Counted from the first letter of the stretch, positions 1 through 12,581 are shown. The stretch is DNA of 64,000 bases from Siphonodentalium dalli (GCA_032622095.1 CP136069.1:13002450-13066449), one strand, 5' to 3'. Notes: generated by a model not told the origin, from the letters alone. A program made the numbers and translations.

Positions 1-3000
1 GTGGTGATATTATGATATATGTAATGGGTGGTGATATTGTTATATATGTAATGGGTGGTGATATTATGATATATGGAATGGGTGGTGATATTATTATATA
101 TGTAATGGGTGGTGATATTATTATATATGTAATGGGTGGTGATATTATGATATATGGAATGGGTGGTGATATTATTATATATGTAATGGGCGGTGATATT
201 ATTATATATGTAATGGGTGGTGATATTATTATATGTGTAATGGGCGGTGATATTATTATATATGTAATGGGTGGTGATATTATTATATGTGTAATGGGCG
301 GTGATATTATTATATATGTAATGGGTGGTGATATTATTATATATGGAATGGGTGGTGATATTATGATATATGTAATGGGTGGTGATATTGTTATATATGT
401 AATGGGTGGTGATATTATTATATATGTAATGGGTGGTGATATTATGATATATGTAATGGGTGGTGATATTGTTATATATGTAATGGGTGGTGATATTATT
501 ATATATGTAATGGGTGGTGATATTGTTATATATGTAATGGGTGGTGATATTGTTATATATGTAATGGGTGGTGATATTATTATATATGTAATGGGTGGTG
601 ATATTATGATATATGTAATGGGTGGTGATATTGTTATATATGTAATGGGTGGTGATATTATTATATATGGAATGGGTGGTGATATTATGATATATGTAAT
701 GGGTGGTGATATTGTTATATATGTAATGGGTGGTGATATTATTATATATGTAATGGGTGGTGATATTATGATATATGGAATGGGTGGTGATATTATTATA
801 TATGTAATTGGCGGTGATATTATTATATATGTAATGGGTGGTGATATTATGATATATGGAATGGGTGGTGATATTATTATATATGTAATGGGTGGTGATA
901 TTATGATATATGGAATGGGTGGTGATATTATTATATATGTAATGGGCGGTGATATTATTATATATGTAATGGGTGGTGATATTATTATATATGTAATGGG
1001 TGGTGATATTATTATATATGTAATGGCTTGTGATATTATTATATATGTAATGGGTGGTGATATTATTATATATGTAATGGGTGGTGATATTATTATATAT
1101 GCAATGGGTGGTGATATTATTATATATGTAATGGGTGGTGATATTATTATATATGTAATGGCTGGTGATATGGTAATATTATTATATATGTAATGGGTGG
1201 TGATATTATTATATATGCAATGGGTGGTGATATTATTATATATGTAATTGGTGGTGATATTATTATATATGTAATGGGTGGTGATATTATTATATATGTA
1301 ATGGGTGGTGATACTATTATATATGTAATGGGTGGTGATATTATTATATATGTAATGGCTGGTGATACTATTATATATGTAATGGCTGGTGATATTATTA
1401 TATATGTAATGGGTGGTGATATGGTAATATTATTATATGTGTAATGGGTGGTGATATTATTATATATGTAATGGCTGGTGATAGTATTATATATGTAATG
1501 GCTGGTGATATTATATATGTAATGGCTGGTGATATTATTATATATGTAATGGGTGGTGTAATATTATTATATATGCAATGGGTGGTGATATTATTATATA
1601 TGTAATGAGTGGTGATATTATTATATATGTAATGGGTGGTGATATTATTATATATGTAATGGGTGGTGCTATTATTATATATGTAATGGGTGGCGATATC
1701 ATTGTATATGTAATGGCTGGTGATATTATATATGTAATGGGTGGTTATATTATTATATATGTAATGGCTGGTGATATTATTATATATGTAATGGCTGGTG
1801 ATATTATTATATATGCAATGGGTGGTGATATTATTATATATGTAATTGGTAGTGATATTATTATATATGTAATGGGTGGTGATATTATTATATATGTAAT
1901 GGGTGGTGATATTATTATATATGTAATGGGTGGTGATATTATTATATATGTAATGGCTGGTGATAGTATTATATATGTAATGGCTGGTGATTTTATTATA
2001 TATGTAATGGCTGGTGATATTATTATATATGTAATGGGTGGTGATATGGTAATATTATTATATATGTAATGGGTGGTGATATTATTATCTATGTAATGGC
2101 TGGTGATAGTATTATATATGTAATGGCTGGTGATATTATTATATATGTAATGGCTGGTGATAGTATTATATATGTAATGGCTGGTGATATTATTATCTAT
2201 GTAATGGCTGGTGATAGTATTATATATGTAATGGGTGTTGATATTATTATATATGTAATGGGTGGTGATATTATTATATATGTAATGGGTGGTGATATTA
2301 TTATATATGTAATGGGTGGTGATATTATTATATATGTAATGGGTGGTGATATTATTGTATATGTAATGGCTGGTGATATTATATATGTAATGGGTGGTGA
2401 CATTATTGTATATGTAATGGCTGGTGATGTTATTATATATGTAATGGCTGGTGATATTATTATATATGCAATGGGTGGTGATATTATTATATATGTCATG
2501 GGTGTTGATATTATTATATATGTAATGGGTGGTGATATGGTGATATTATTATATATGCAATAGGTTGAGATAGTATTATATATGCAATGGGTGGTGATAT
2601 CATTATATATGTATTGGGTGGTGATATGGTAATATTATCATATATGTAATGGGTGGTGATATTATATATGTAATGGGTGGTGATATTATTGTATATGTAA
2701 TGGGTGGTGATATTATTATATATGTAATGGGCGGTGATATTATTATATATGTAAAGGCTGGTGATAGTATTATATATGCAATGTGTGGTAATATTATTAT
2801 ATATGTAATGGCTGGTGATATTATTATATATGTAATGGGTGGTGATATTATTATATATGTAATGGGTGGTGATATTATTATATATCTAATGGGTGGTGAT
2901 ATTATTGTATATGTAATGGGTGGTATTATTATTATATATGTAATGGGTGGTGATATGGTAATATTATTATATATGTAATGGCTGGTGATATTATTATATA

Positions 3001-4427
3001 TTTAATGGCTGGTGATAGTATTATGTATGCAATGGGTGGTGATATTATTATATATCTAATGGGTGGTAATATTATTATATATGCAATGGGTGGTGATATT
3101 ATTATATATGTAATGGGTGGTGATATTATTATATATGTAATGGGTGGTGATATTATTATATATGTAATGGGTGGTGATATTATTATATATGTAATGGGTG
3201 GTGATATTATTATATATGTAATGGCTGGTGATATTATATATGTTATGGGTGGTGATATTATTATATATGTAATGGCTGGTGATATTATTATATATGTAAT
3301 GGCTGGTGATATTATTATATATGCAATGGGTGGTGATATTATTATATATGTCATGGGTGTTGATATTATTATATATGTAATGGGTGGTGATATGGTAATA
3401 TTATTATATATGCAATAGGTGGTGATAGTATTATATATGCAATGGGTGGTGATATTATTGTATATGTACTGGGTGGTGATATTATTGTATATGTAATGGG
3501 TGGTGATATTATTATATATGTAATGGGTGGTGATATGGTAATATTATCATATATGTAATGGGTGGTGATATTATATATGTAATGGGTGGTGATATTATTG
3601 TATATGTAATGGGTGGTGATATTATATATGTAATGGGTGGTGATATTATTGTATATGTAATGGGTGGTGATATTATTATATATGTAATGGGCGGTGATAT
3701 TATTATATATGTAAAGGCTGGTGATAGTATTATATATGTAATGGGTGGTAATATTATTATATATGTAATGGCTGGTGATATTATTATATATGTAATGGGT
3801 GGTGATATTATTATATATGTAATGGGTGGTGATATTATTATATATGTAATGGGTGGTGATATTATTGTATATGTAATGGGTGGTAATATTATTATATATG
3901 TAATGGGTGGTGATATGGTAATATTATTATATATGTAATGGGTGGTGATATTATATATGTAATGGGTGGTGATAATATTGTATATGTAATGGCTGGTGAT
4001 ATTATTATATATGTAATGGCTGGTGATAGTATTATATATGTGATGGGTGGTGATATTATTATATATGTGATGGGTGGTGATAGTATTATATATGTAATGG
4101 CTGGTGATATTATTATATATGTAATGGGTGGTGATATTATATTTGTAATGGCTGGTGATATTATTATATATGTAATGGGTGGTGATATTATTGTATTTGT
4201 GATGGGTGGTGATATTATTATATATGTAATGGCTGGTGATATTATTATATATGTAATGGGTGGTGATATTATTATATATGTAATGGCTGGTGATATTATT
4301 ATATATGTAATGGGTGGTGATATTATTATATATGTAATGGTGGTGATATTATTATATATGTAATGGTGGTGATATTATTATATATGTAATGGGTGGTGAT
4401 ATTATTATATATGTAATGGGTGGTGGT
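1..4427. repeat. 27-bp minisatellite array, about 160 units
   Basis: An uninterrupted head-to-tail array of a 27-bp unit that begins ATGGGTGGTGAT and ends ATATATGTA. It is open at the left edge of the window, so the full length is unknown. Up to about position 1020 the variants are mainly ATT/ATG/GTT and GTA/GGA exchanges; further right GGGT/GGCT and ATT/AGT exchanges dominate, so the array has at least two subfamily domains. Because 27 is nine codons, long frames stay open on both strands (393 codons on the + strand from position 12). I treat these as products of periodicity. Longer units with about 8 extra bases (ATGGTAAT) recur near 1170, 1423, 2047, 2538, 2954, 3392, 3534 and 3914 and shift the frame each time. 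Confidence 0.97.
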
Positions 4428-4793
4428 ATTCGAGGTTAAGTTTTCACTGGATATATTCTTTATTGAAAATGTTTTGCCTGAATTCTGGCCTGAATTTATG
4501 CAAAACGTGCGTCTAGATCTTGAACTATATTGAAGTCGATTGATTTACTGAGGTTTCTGTATTAGTGGTATACACATGAATTATGATTGAGATAAAGTTT
4601 GACATTGGAGAATTAACTGTGATGCTGTGTACAATAAATATTGGTCTAGACGACAGATTAGAATTATGAGGAAGATGTTTGCGTTACATGAGTTTGGGTC
4701 GAAAATTCAAGACAAGTCATTGAACGGGCACAGCTCATTAGAATATCCTACGTACATGCAATGTGAAAGTATGGACAAAATAAGCAGGGAAAG
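4428..4793. other. Low-copy spacer, no gene seen
   Basis: Sequence between the minisatellite and a microsatellite. I see no coding signal. A stretch near 4490-4512 (core ATTTATGCAAAACGTGCG) recurs at about 22390-22410, so part of this spacer belongs to a dispersed repeat. Confidence 0.6.
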
Positions 4794-5010
4794 ATGATAA
4801 TATGATGTTGTTGATGATAATGAGTATGAAGATGATGATGATGGTGAAACATGACGGTGCCGAAGATGATGACGATGGTGATGATGACGACCACGACGAC
4901 GATGATGGTGGTGGTAATACATGACGGTGCCGAAGATAACGAAGATAGCGATGATGACGACCACGACGACGATGATGATTATGATGATGGCGATGACGAC
5001 GACGAGGTTA
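4794..5010. repeat. GAT/GAC-rich microsatellite with 70-bp duplication
   Basis: Degenerate GAT/GAC/GATG trinucleotide-type repeat. Within it a block starting ATGACGGTGCCGAAGAT at 4851 is repeated at 4921, giving a 70-bp period. Long frames across it (an H-rich one on the minus strand) reflect composition and are not called as genes. Confidence 0.9.
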
Positions 5011-5249
5011 ATTATGTGGTTGTATAACTGTCGTCTGCTTATTTTCCGTGGCCCCACCCCCTTCCCTCCAGATGAAGACAGCCCAATATATGCTTTTATA
5101 ACTGAGTGGTACAAACCATTTATAGTAGTTAGGGTTAACAACATGAATTACGAAGCCTTAGTGGGTATTGTGTGCGCATCATACATGCACTATAGTTATA
5201 TTGCTATAATCTTGTCAGAAGAATGTAACATTCACCTGTTCGGAATATT

Positions 5250-5714
5250 TTAACCCTTTACCCAACAAAACGGCAAAAAATGCCCAAAATAAAGCTTCAA
5301 CAGCCTAAACTATCTTCGGTCTGTCTCAATAACACCATACAAATATGGATATCATTGGAACCGGTTCATTGACCACATTGTGATGGTTACAGTTATGCCC
5401 TGTGCCAATGCATTCTCTTATATATGCGAGTCGACCATAGGTCGCCTCGCATATATAAGAGAATGCATTGGCCTAAAAAAAATCTTTTTTAACACTTTTT
5501 ACCATTTGTTCTTACATTCTTTAACAATTTTATAATTTTTTCTTACATTTTTTAACAATTTTTATAATATTTTTCTACATTCTTTGACAATTTTATCATT
5601 TTTAATATGTGTTAAGCCAATGCATTCTCTTATATATGCGAGGCGACCTATGGTCGACTCGCATATATAAGAGAATGCATTGGCACAGGGCCGTTCTGTT
5701 GGGTAAAGGGTTAA
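5250..5714 (-). mobile_element. piggyBac-type MITE, family P, copy 1
   Basis: A 457-bp element (5254-5710) flanked by TTAA on both sides (5250-5253 and 5711-5714), with ends CCCTTTACCCAACA and TGTTGGGTAAAGGG. TTAA target duplication with CCC/GGG ends is characteristic of the piggyBac superfamily. Inside are two copies of a 67-bp palindrome (5405-5471 and 5617-5683; arm CCAATGCATTCTCTTATAT) separated by an AT-rich spacer. It has no coding capacity. It is oriented opposite to the copies at 13.8 and 21.0 kb, because its longer unique arm lies on the left. Confidence 0.88.
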
Positions 5715-5811
5715 CAGAACAAGGCTTCCAGTTCCATTGGTATATGTGGATTTTTACCCTTCATGTGTACAGGCATATATGTCTGGACGATGTTTCTTCA
5801 ATGAGCTTTAT

Positions 5812-6115
5812 CTTAGATATAAACAGAACACAATGCGCATCTTAATCGAGAATGAGTTGCGGATGTCGCAAGGATATCTTTCGCGAGAACTTACGTAGCT
5901 CGAGCGAAATGTAACTATTCGCCGTCCGCAACGAATTCGATAAAGGATTCGTGATTATGATGCAAGTTGTGTTCTGTATTTATTCCGCACTTTTATGTCA
6001 GGTAAGTTCAATTCGTGGCTGTCACATCCATTGATACATGTGCTATAGCTACCTTTATTGTGATTGAAAGGCTTGTGAACCAGTAATGATCGGGACATCA
6101 CCCTTAGCGGATCGT
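5812..6115. repeat. Dispersed palindromic repeat (copy at 35.9-36.2 kb)
   Basis: The ends CAGAACACAATGCGCATC (5823) and GTTGTGTTCTGTATTTA (near 5970) are roughly inverted copies, so 5817-5987 can fold back on itself. The reverse complement of the whole interval aligns, with gaps, to 35936-36190, which shares GATCATTACTGG, GGTAGCTATAG and the CAGAACACAA core. It is probably an old non-autonomous element. No target duplication was found. Confidence 0.6.
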
Positions 6116-6932
6116 TTGCGTAATCTACGCCCTCCTCCTTGTCGACTACATGTACGTCAACAAGAATAGTTCTGATTTGTATTACACTATAGAGCTATAC
6201 AATATGTATTCAATGGCTGGGATTCCGTTGAATACAGTGTCAATTGGTGTGGACTAAAAGTCGACAAACGTATCGATCTGCGGGCCGTATACTATGTAAA
6301 CTCATCGATCTACTGGGCCCTATACTATAGAATACAATTTTTGTAATATCAGCGTTAAGTTGTGAATTACTTATTCTGTAATACATATTTTGTGTTCTAC
6401 AGTATTCGACTGAATTGCTGTCAGTATATTACTTTCACTGTATAGATTGAAACTCAATATATGCCCAAAACTGTTCATATGCAGAATACATTGACATGCA
6501 ATGACTTATATAAACTTTTGGCGAACCATCTATATACCGGGATTCACTTGACCGGAAAATGGTTGCATTTTGTGGAGTAAAGGGGGGCTGGATGTTTCAT
6601 CTTTTCAGAGTTCTCGAACGTTACAGCTTTGTAATGAGCAAGAACTCGCATTAGGGATTGATAAAGTACTGGCTAAGCGGGTTCCACGGTACGACAGTAA
6701 TACAAATTTTATAAAATCTCAGTATAATATTACATGTACTACTGCATATGCTAATTTATTTATTTTTCACGCCGTGATCACGGCTATTTTCCGTGTGGAT
6801 AACGGTGATGACGATTAGCTGAGTGCATGTTCTTTGTAATGCGTTACCGGAATCTCAAAATTAACACATCGTTAGTGCATTGTTTTCGCTCAATAGAGTT
6901 GAAAGCAGATAGCCATGTCAGCGGCCTAGATT
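6116..6932. other. No gene or repeat recognised
   Basis: AT-rich sequence. An 82-codon + frame at 6570-6818 has no splice borders, homology or composition that would support it. Confidence 0.5.
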
Positions 6933-7072
6933 TTAACCCTTTTAGTGCCAAGTCCGATTTTTATATCAACCCATATTTCCATAATCATTTTTCAAATTTA
7001 TTTATTATAATAATGTGATACATTGATGGATAAGATCTGTCCAAAAATCGAACTTGGCACAGAAAGGGTTAA
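6933..7072. mobile_element. TTAA-flanked MITE, family S, short copy
   Basis: A 132-bp element (6937-7068) between TTAA at 6933-6936 and 7069-7072. The ends are near-perfect inverted repeats: a pyrimidine-rich CCCTTTTAGTGCCAAG on the left and CTTGGCACAGAAAGGG on the right. It is non-coding. A truncated inverted relative lies at 43783-43870, and related ends occur at 28.5-28.9 kb. The TTAA duplication suggests mobilisation by a piggyBac-type enzyme. Confidence 0.85.
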
Positions 7073-7618
7073 TTAAGAATGGGGCTCAACACGTTTAGAT
7101 AAACGATCTTTGTGCGGCGCTACATAGATAGGGTGGGATTTCGTGCTGAAACAACAACAGTTACTGATAATTTCAGGCTTATATTTACCATGAAATTATG
7201 TAACTTGTTTGGACCGCATGGATTTTGTTATGCTCAAGAAGTTTGCGGTCACCTTGTGAGCTAAACAATTTAATTTGGTTAATTGTGCCACTCAGAAGTG
7301 CATAGCTACAAACTATGACGAATGTTCCATGAGTGAATGTTTAGAACAAATAGGGGTCCCCTGATCCTTAACTTACCAATGTAGTAATGCGTGTTGGTTT
7401 TAAACCAAATGTCATATGTTTGCCTAAATTCAGCCGCTTATAGTTGGGTATAAATTGACGGTACCTAGAATTGTGTGCAGTTTAAGTAGTTGTGCTATTT
7501 GAAAATCGACGTTGGTTGTCATCGGAGACGCTGGAAGAGGGGGTGTTTGTCCACATTGGAATGTCCAAATGAACGTCCTTTAAAGTATATTAGATCTATT
7601 TTGACCTTACAGAACCGG
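7073..7618. other. No gene or repeat recognised
   Basis: Unassigned intergenic-looking sequence; only short chance frames. Confidence 0.5.
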
Positions 7619-7712
7619 ACGGTGTGTATTAAAGCGACCATAATAGACACATATCGCCTTTTGAACGGTGTGTATTAAAGCGACCATAATAGACACATTT
7701 CGCCTTTTGAAC
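7619..7712. repeat. 46-bp direct duplication
   Basis: A block beginning GGTGTGTATTAAAGCGACC at 7621 is repeated at 7667 almost unchanged (ACATATCG versus ACATTTCG), a period of 46 bp with two copies. Confidence 0.92.
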
Positions 7713-7805
7713 GATGACAGATAATTATTATGAATAGCTATTTGTTTATTATTTTTTTTCACACGGTCCAAAAAACCTTTTCACATAATTGACGACGAGT
7801 CCATT

Positions 7806-8214
7806 TGTGAGACAATCGTACTTACTACTCTCAGTAAGGGAGACAATCGTGCTCACTACTCGCAGTAAGGGAGACAATCGTGCTTACTACTCGCAGTAAG
7901 GGAGACACTCGTGCTCACTACTCACAGTAAGGGAGACAATCGTGCTCACTACTCGCAGTAAGGGAGACAATCGTGCTTACTACTCGCAGTAAGGGAGACA
8001 CTCGTGCTCACTACTCACAGCAAGGGAGACACTCGTGCTTACTACTCGCAGTAAGGGAGACAATCGTGCTCACTACTCACAGTAAGGGAGACACCCGTGC
8101 TTACTACTCACAGTAAGGGAGACACTCGTGCTTACTACTCGCAGTAAGGGAGACACTCGTGCTTACTACTCACAGTAAGGGAGACAATCGTGCTTACTAC
8201 TCGCAGTAAGGGGA
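7806..8214. repeat. 31-bp tandem array, about 13 units
   Basis: Head-to-tail units of 31 bp of the form GGGAGACAATCGTGC followed by TTACTACTCGCAGTAA. Variation is limited to AAT/ACT/CCC, CTTA/CTCA and TCGC/TCAC sites. In many units CTTACT and AGTAAG are perfect inverted arms around a 6-nt loop, so each such unit can form a small hairpin. No frame stays open across the array. Confidence 0.96.
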
Positions 8215-8523
8215 TTAAGGGACTACGTGTCGTGATTATTTTGTACTTAATTAAGCTGTTGTCAGGTCATAACTTAGCACTTTGCGTTCCACAAGTGCCT
8301 CGTGTTTCACGACGAAGAATGATTTGATTGCCACTAATAGATATAATTAAGGCCACATGGCGATCACAATTTAAGGACACAATCTCAGAGTTATATCCCG
8401 TATTGATCGCGAACTTATTACTATACCATGTATGTGTGAGTTTTGTTGAAAATCCAAACCTGTAATCGTAGCAACGAATGTGGAAACACGACAACGAATA
8501 GAACGAACACATATTCTAGTGAC
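8215..8523. other. No gene seen before the large element
   Basis: Unique-looking sequence between the 31-bp array and the left end of the long-inverted-repeat element. Short overlapping minus frames begin here and run into the element; none is supported. Confidence 0.5.
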
Positions 8524-8528
8524 GTAAT

Positions 8529-9045
8529 CACTGTCGGATACCCGTTTAGGTTCGGACATTCCAAGATGGCGGCGCCCACTAAAGCAGATAAACGGTAAGT
8601 GTATATATTGTCTCCAAGCAGCAATCAACGACATATTTCGGTGATACACCTTGAACCAGTTATGTAGGAATATGTATGCCCAACACATACGTAACACGCC
8701 TTTCGCATGACAGGCATGTGAATTGTTGTATTTGGCGTGTCAAGTCGTCATCATTTTTCGACATTTTATCGAGGCGGCGAAATGTCCGCTTTTTCATATT
8801 TGTTTGGCCCTTGGCTCATGCATCCGCAAATTTATGTATTGTTGTGGGTAGATTAGGTCACCACACATCTTCGGAATGCAAAACCGGCCATATTTTTATT
8901 GTCTAACTCCGAAAAATGACCTTTGAAAATTTCAAAATGTTCAGGTTCGGATTCGCAACATTCGCGATGATTTTGTTCAGGTTCAGACATAATTTTCGTT
9001 CAGGTTCGGACAATTTTAGTTCAGGTTCGGACGCATCAAAACATT
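8529..9045 (+). repeat. Left terminal inverted repeat of the 4.9-kb element
   Basis: Pairs with 12936-13452. The inner part (8940-9030) has four copies of GTTCAGGTTCGGA or a one-base variant, and a fifth related copy (GTTTAGGTTCGGAC) lies about 15 bp from the tip. Repeated subterminal motifs of this sort are often transposase-binding sites; that role is inferred here. Confidence 0.88.
8566..8594 (+). promoter_or_regulatory. Possible YY1-like site, start codon and splice donor inside the TIR
   Basis: AAGATGGCGGC, the known YY1 core and a good start context, opens a short frame (MAAPTKADK) that runs straight into a consensus donor, ACG|GTAAGT, at 8594/8595. The right arm carries the same frame inverted, but there the donor reads GCAAGT. 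It could be a transcription start and first exon carried in each end of the element. No matching downstream exon was found, so this is tentative. Confidence 0.3.
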
Positions 9046-9593
9046 ACCTATAAATGACATGCCGAGGTGCAGTCGCGATCTGATTGTGCGTGTTATTAAC
9101 GAACATGCATTGTTAATTTGTTATATCTAAATATTTTCAGCTGAAATTGATTGTAACCTAGAATTGTAAGTATCCCGGTGTTCTTGTTCGACATAATTAT
9201 GTTAACTAAACAGGAAAAAATTATATCGTATTAACCTGCACAAAATGTCGTCGCTATATACAAGGGTAAAAACAATCTCTTACGCCCTTGTGAAACTGAA
9301 ATTAGCCCGCAAAAATTGAACGTCCGAAAGTACATAATACAAAGCCAAGTTAATTTCTGGTGTGCTGGTTATCGTGTTATTCATGCCTCATTTACTCAGG
9401 ATGTCCGACTTATTTGTCATTATTTTTGTGAAATATATTGCCCCATTTTAAATCCACTAACAGATATTTTTTTTTAAGTTAGCGAGGCCAGCAAGTATTT
9501 ATGGGCAAATTGTGGGAACAGCTACACTGTTAAAAAATATCCGTAATTTTACGGCACAGTGTGCTGGTAACTTTGCTGCCATCATATTTGCTG

Positions 9594-9790
9594 TAAAAAT
9601 ACGGAACTTCCTTCAAAATGATAAACTTCCCACTCCGTAAAATCACAGGATGTTAACCTAAATTAACGGAACTTCTGAAAAATTTTAGTTGACACCTTCT
9701 GTAAAATTACGGAACTTCCTTTAAAATGAAATAAATTACGCACTCCGTAAAATCATAGGATGTTGACCTGAATTACGCAACATCGCTGCA
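9594..9790. repeat. Local direct duplication, about 111-bp period
   Basis: TACGGAACTTCCTT with CACTCCGTAAAATCA at about 9598-9660 recurs at about 9708-9770 with several changes. Nearby single copies of ACGGAACTT suggest an older, decayed array. Confidence 0.75.
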
Positions 9791-11422
9791 AACATTTGAC
9801 CGTTAAACATACGGTCAGGCCATAGCATGTTCCACGGTATAAAACTATTGAAGTAACTGGCAGACCGTAACCAGTAACTGTCAGACCGTTGTATTTGTTT
9901 ACGGTTCAGCACCCTTTAATTAATATCAAGACCGTAACTAATAAAGGTCAGACCAATGGTATTTGTCATGGGTCAACACCAATGTTTTACTCTTTATTTG
10001 CTAATTTACTATAGAATTAGCCAGGTTGCCATGGTGACAATATGATTTCCCGGTAGGCATTACGATTCATATGTTTTTGAATGGTCGAAACTATATATTA
10101 TTATTCATAACTAAAAAATACATCTTACTGGTACATGTAGTTCTTGTGTTATGATCATAGTTTACGATACTTATGAAACTATGCAGACTATCAAGCTTGT
10201 TATCTGCCTCATGGAATTTAATCTGGAAAACGCTGCGCACGTGTAATGTGTTAGCTTTGAAACCCTTTCACTAACTACTGTATAATTATGGCTGTAAATA
10301 AAAATATGCCAACCCATCACTATTCAGTTATGAGTAATACTAATTTCGACCATTCTAAAACATGAATCGGCATGCCCTTTTAAGACATAAAAAAGAAAGC
10401 TACACAGTTAGAACTAAAATTTATGTACATGAAATATCTTAATGGCATTCTTTTGGTAACATGTATACATGTATAAGGCATGACATTGTCCAGTCACTTG
10501 TAAACACAGTTTTTGTTTTAACAGTCGAATCCGAACATCCTGACAATACTGTACCAGTCAGAAGAAGTGGTATTTTTAGGCGGGCCTTTATTGTGATATT
10601 GAGGGTGCTCAATTTAGAAAAAAACGTGTGATTATAGCACAATACAAAAAATCAGTCCCGCTTATTATTGCAATATTCAACGCAAAATATTGCGATACTA
10701 AGCGCGCTAAATTTCATACAGACCCGATAGTGTTATATTTATATAATATTATATAAATACTGTGCATATAGTGTACATATAGCATATACAACTATAATTA
10801 TATACATATCGAAAACATTGTCTCTATTTATACAATAAACAATATAGAAGAAGCAAAAATTTTAATTAAAATGTCACAATTTTGAGCGCAAGATGTTGCA
10901 ATATTACGCGCAAAATATTGAGATATTTATTGCAAAATATTGCAATAATATCACAAGCGACATGCTTATAAGCGTTTCCACTTGCACTATTATTGCGATA
11001 TTGAATGCGAAAATAGCGTGCTTAAACGGCTTAATATACTATTATACCAATCCTTTTGACTGGTACTGTATATACCGGTATCAATTAACAGCTAGTTGGG
11101 ATTGGAACCTTCAATACAACAGCAGATCCCATAATAACTGTGCACAATGACTTGACGACAATGTTCTCCTGTAGTCGCACATTTTCCATGAAATCAGGTA
11201 TTAAGATGATTTGATAAGAACATCCAACTAATAGTGTACATGTACTCCAGGTAAATTGTTGTAATACCGGTAACTTGACAATAACATGGCGAATAATGAC
11301 AATGTCTCATATCCACACGTTTCAATGAAAATTGATGAATACGGGATGAATTGGTCTGAATAATTGTAAAGTTGCGCGGCGTCAGTTCATTGTTTATGGT
11401 GTTGTTGACTTTGAAGTTCTTG

Positions 11423-12135
11423 TGAATTACATTGGTGCACACAGTAGTGCAGTAAATGTATATCCTCTCTTGTAAATGTACATGCATGTGGGATGATGTG
11501 CTTTGAAACAATCACTTGAATCAGATTCTGAACACTGTCAAAGTTCTGCATTTTCAACATTATAATAGACATAGCTGCTCGTTGAGTAATTGTTGTTGCT
11601 ATTATTGTCACTATTGGTTGACAGCGAAGCCCGTGTTAATTGTACCTGTATCCCCAGTATCAGTAAATGTGCCACTGTTTTGATACTAAGTCACAATAGT
11701 CAACACATCACTGAAGTCTGAATGAAGTGAGACCATGGATCATCATCATGCTATGTTTGCCATGAATCTCTTCTGAATTACACTGGTGCACACAGTACAT
11801 GTGTATCCTCTCTTGTAAATGTACATGGATGTGGGATGATGTGCTTTGAAACAATCACTTGTTGAATCAGATTCTGAACACTGTCAACCTGTCAACTGCA
11901 TTTTCTACATTGTAATAGAAATGGCTGCTTGTTGAGTTGTTGTTGTTGTTATTATTGTCACTATTGGTTGACATCGAAGCTCGTGTCAATTGTACCTGTA
12001 TCCTCATGTATCAGGATATGCGCTAGTGTTTTAATACTAAGTCACAACTGTCAGTCAACACAGCACTGAAGTCTGAATGAACTTAATGAAGTGAAACTAT
12101 GGCCTGGATCATGCCATGTTTGCATGAATCTCTTA
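11423..12135. repeat. Tandem duplication of a 351-bp block
   Basis: The sequence from TGAATTACATTGGTGC (11423) is repeated from TGAATTACACTGGTGC (11774) and stays alignable through CATGAATCTCTT at both ends. The copies differ by substitutions and small indels, so the duplication is not recent. There is no coding frame common to both copies. Confidence 0.9.
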
Positions 12136-12581
12136 GTCTTAGTGGAAATTGTCAATGATTAAGTCGATTTTCGAAGAATTTAAACTTGTCCGATTATCAA
12201 AGGAACCGAACTCAGGCCGCCTTTACAACTGTCCACAATCGAAAAGGTAATAGGTTCCCAAAAAACAACAATTTACGATCAAATACGAATCGTGAAATAC
12301 AAAATGGAGTAACTAAATCCCGATAGAGTTATGTGTTGTACTCACGCTAATTCGTACTATACGTATACCACACAATGAATGCCGGATAAATAATATATAA
12401 TGTAATTACGTACCGTCCTTCAAAGATTTGATAGCACAATGTGCTGTAGGAAAACATATTTTTTTTCACAGTGTATATAATCACATTCATCGTATAAGCA
12501 GTCTAACAAAATAGAGTTACTGTTCGTGGCTCGTTTCTGCGCTCTGTGAATATATTGTTAATAGAGGGGGTAAATACATCA

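Noticed and set aside
12-4363. Series of long + and - ORFs (up to 393 codons) in the 27-bp array
   Set aside because: They arise because the period is nine codons without stops. Both strands are open, the frame is broken at each longer unit, and there is no other coding evidence.
4707-5144. 145-codon minus ORF rich in His/Ile/Val
   Set aside because: It is the antisense reading of a GAT/GAC microsatellite.
5609-5845. ORFs running through the P-family palindromes (also at 20950, 21000, 28434, 37107 and 38222)
   Set aside because: The same peptide appears wherever the palindrome occurs; these are MITE sequence, not genes.
7806-8214. CRISPR-like direct repeats
   Set aside because: The units are contiguous with no spacers, and the sequence is eukaryotic in character.
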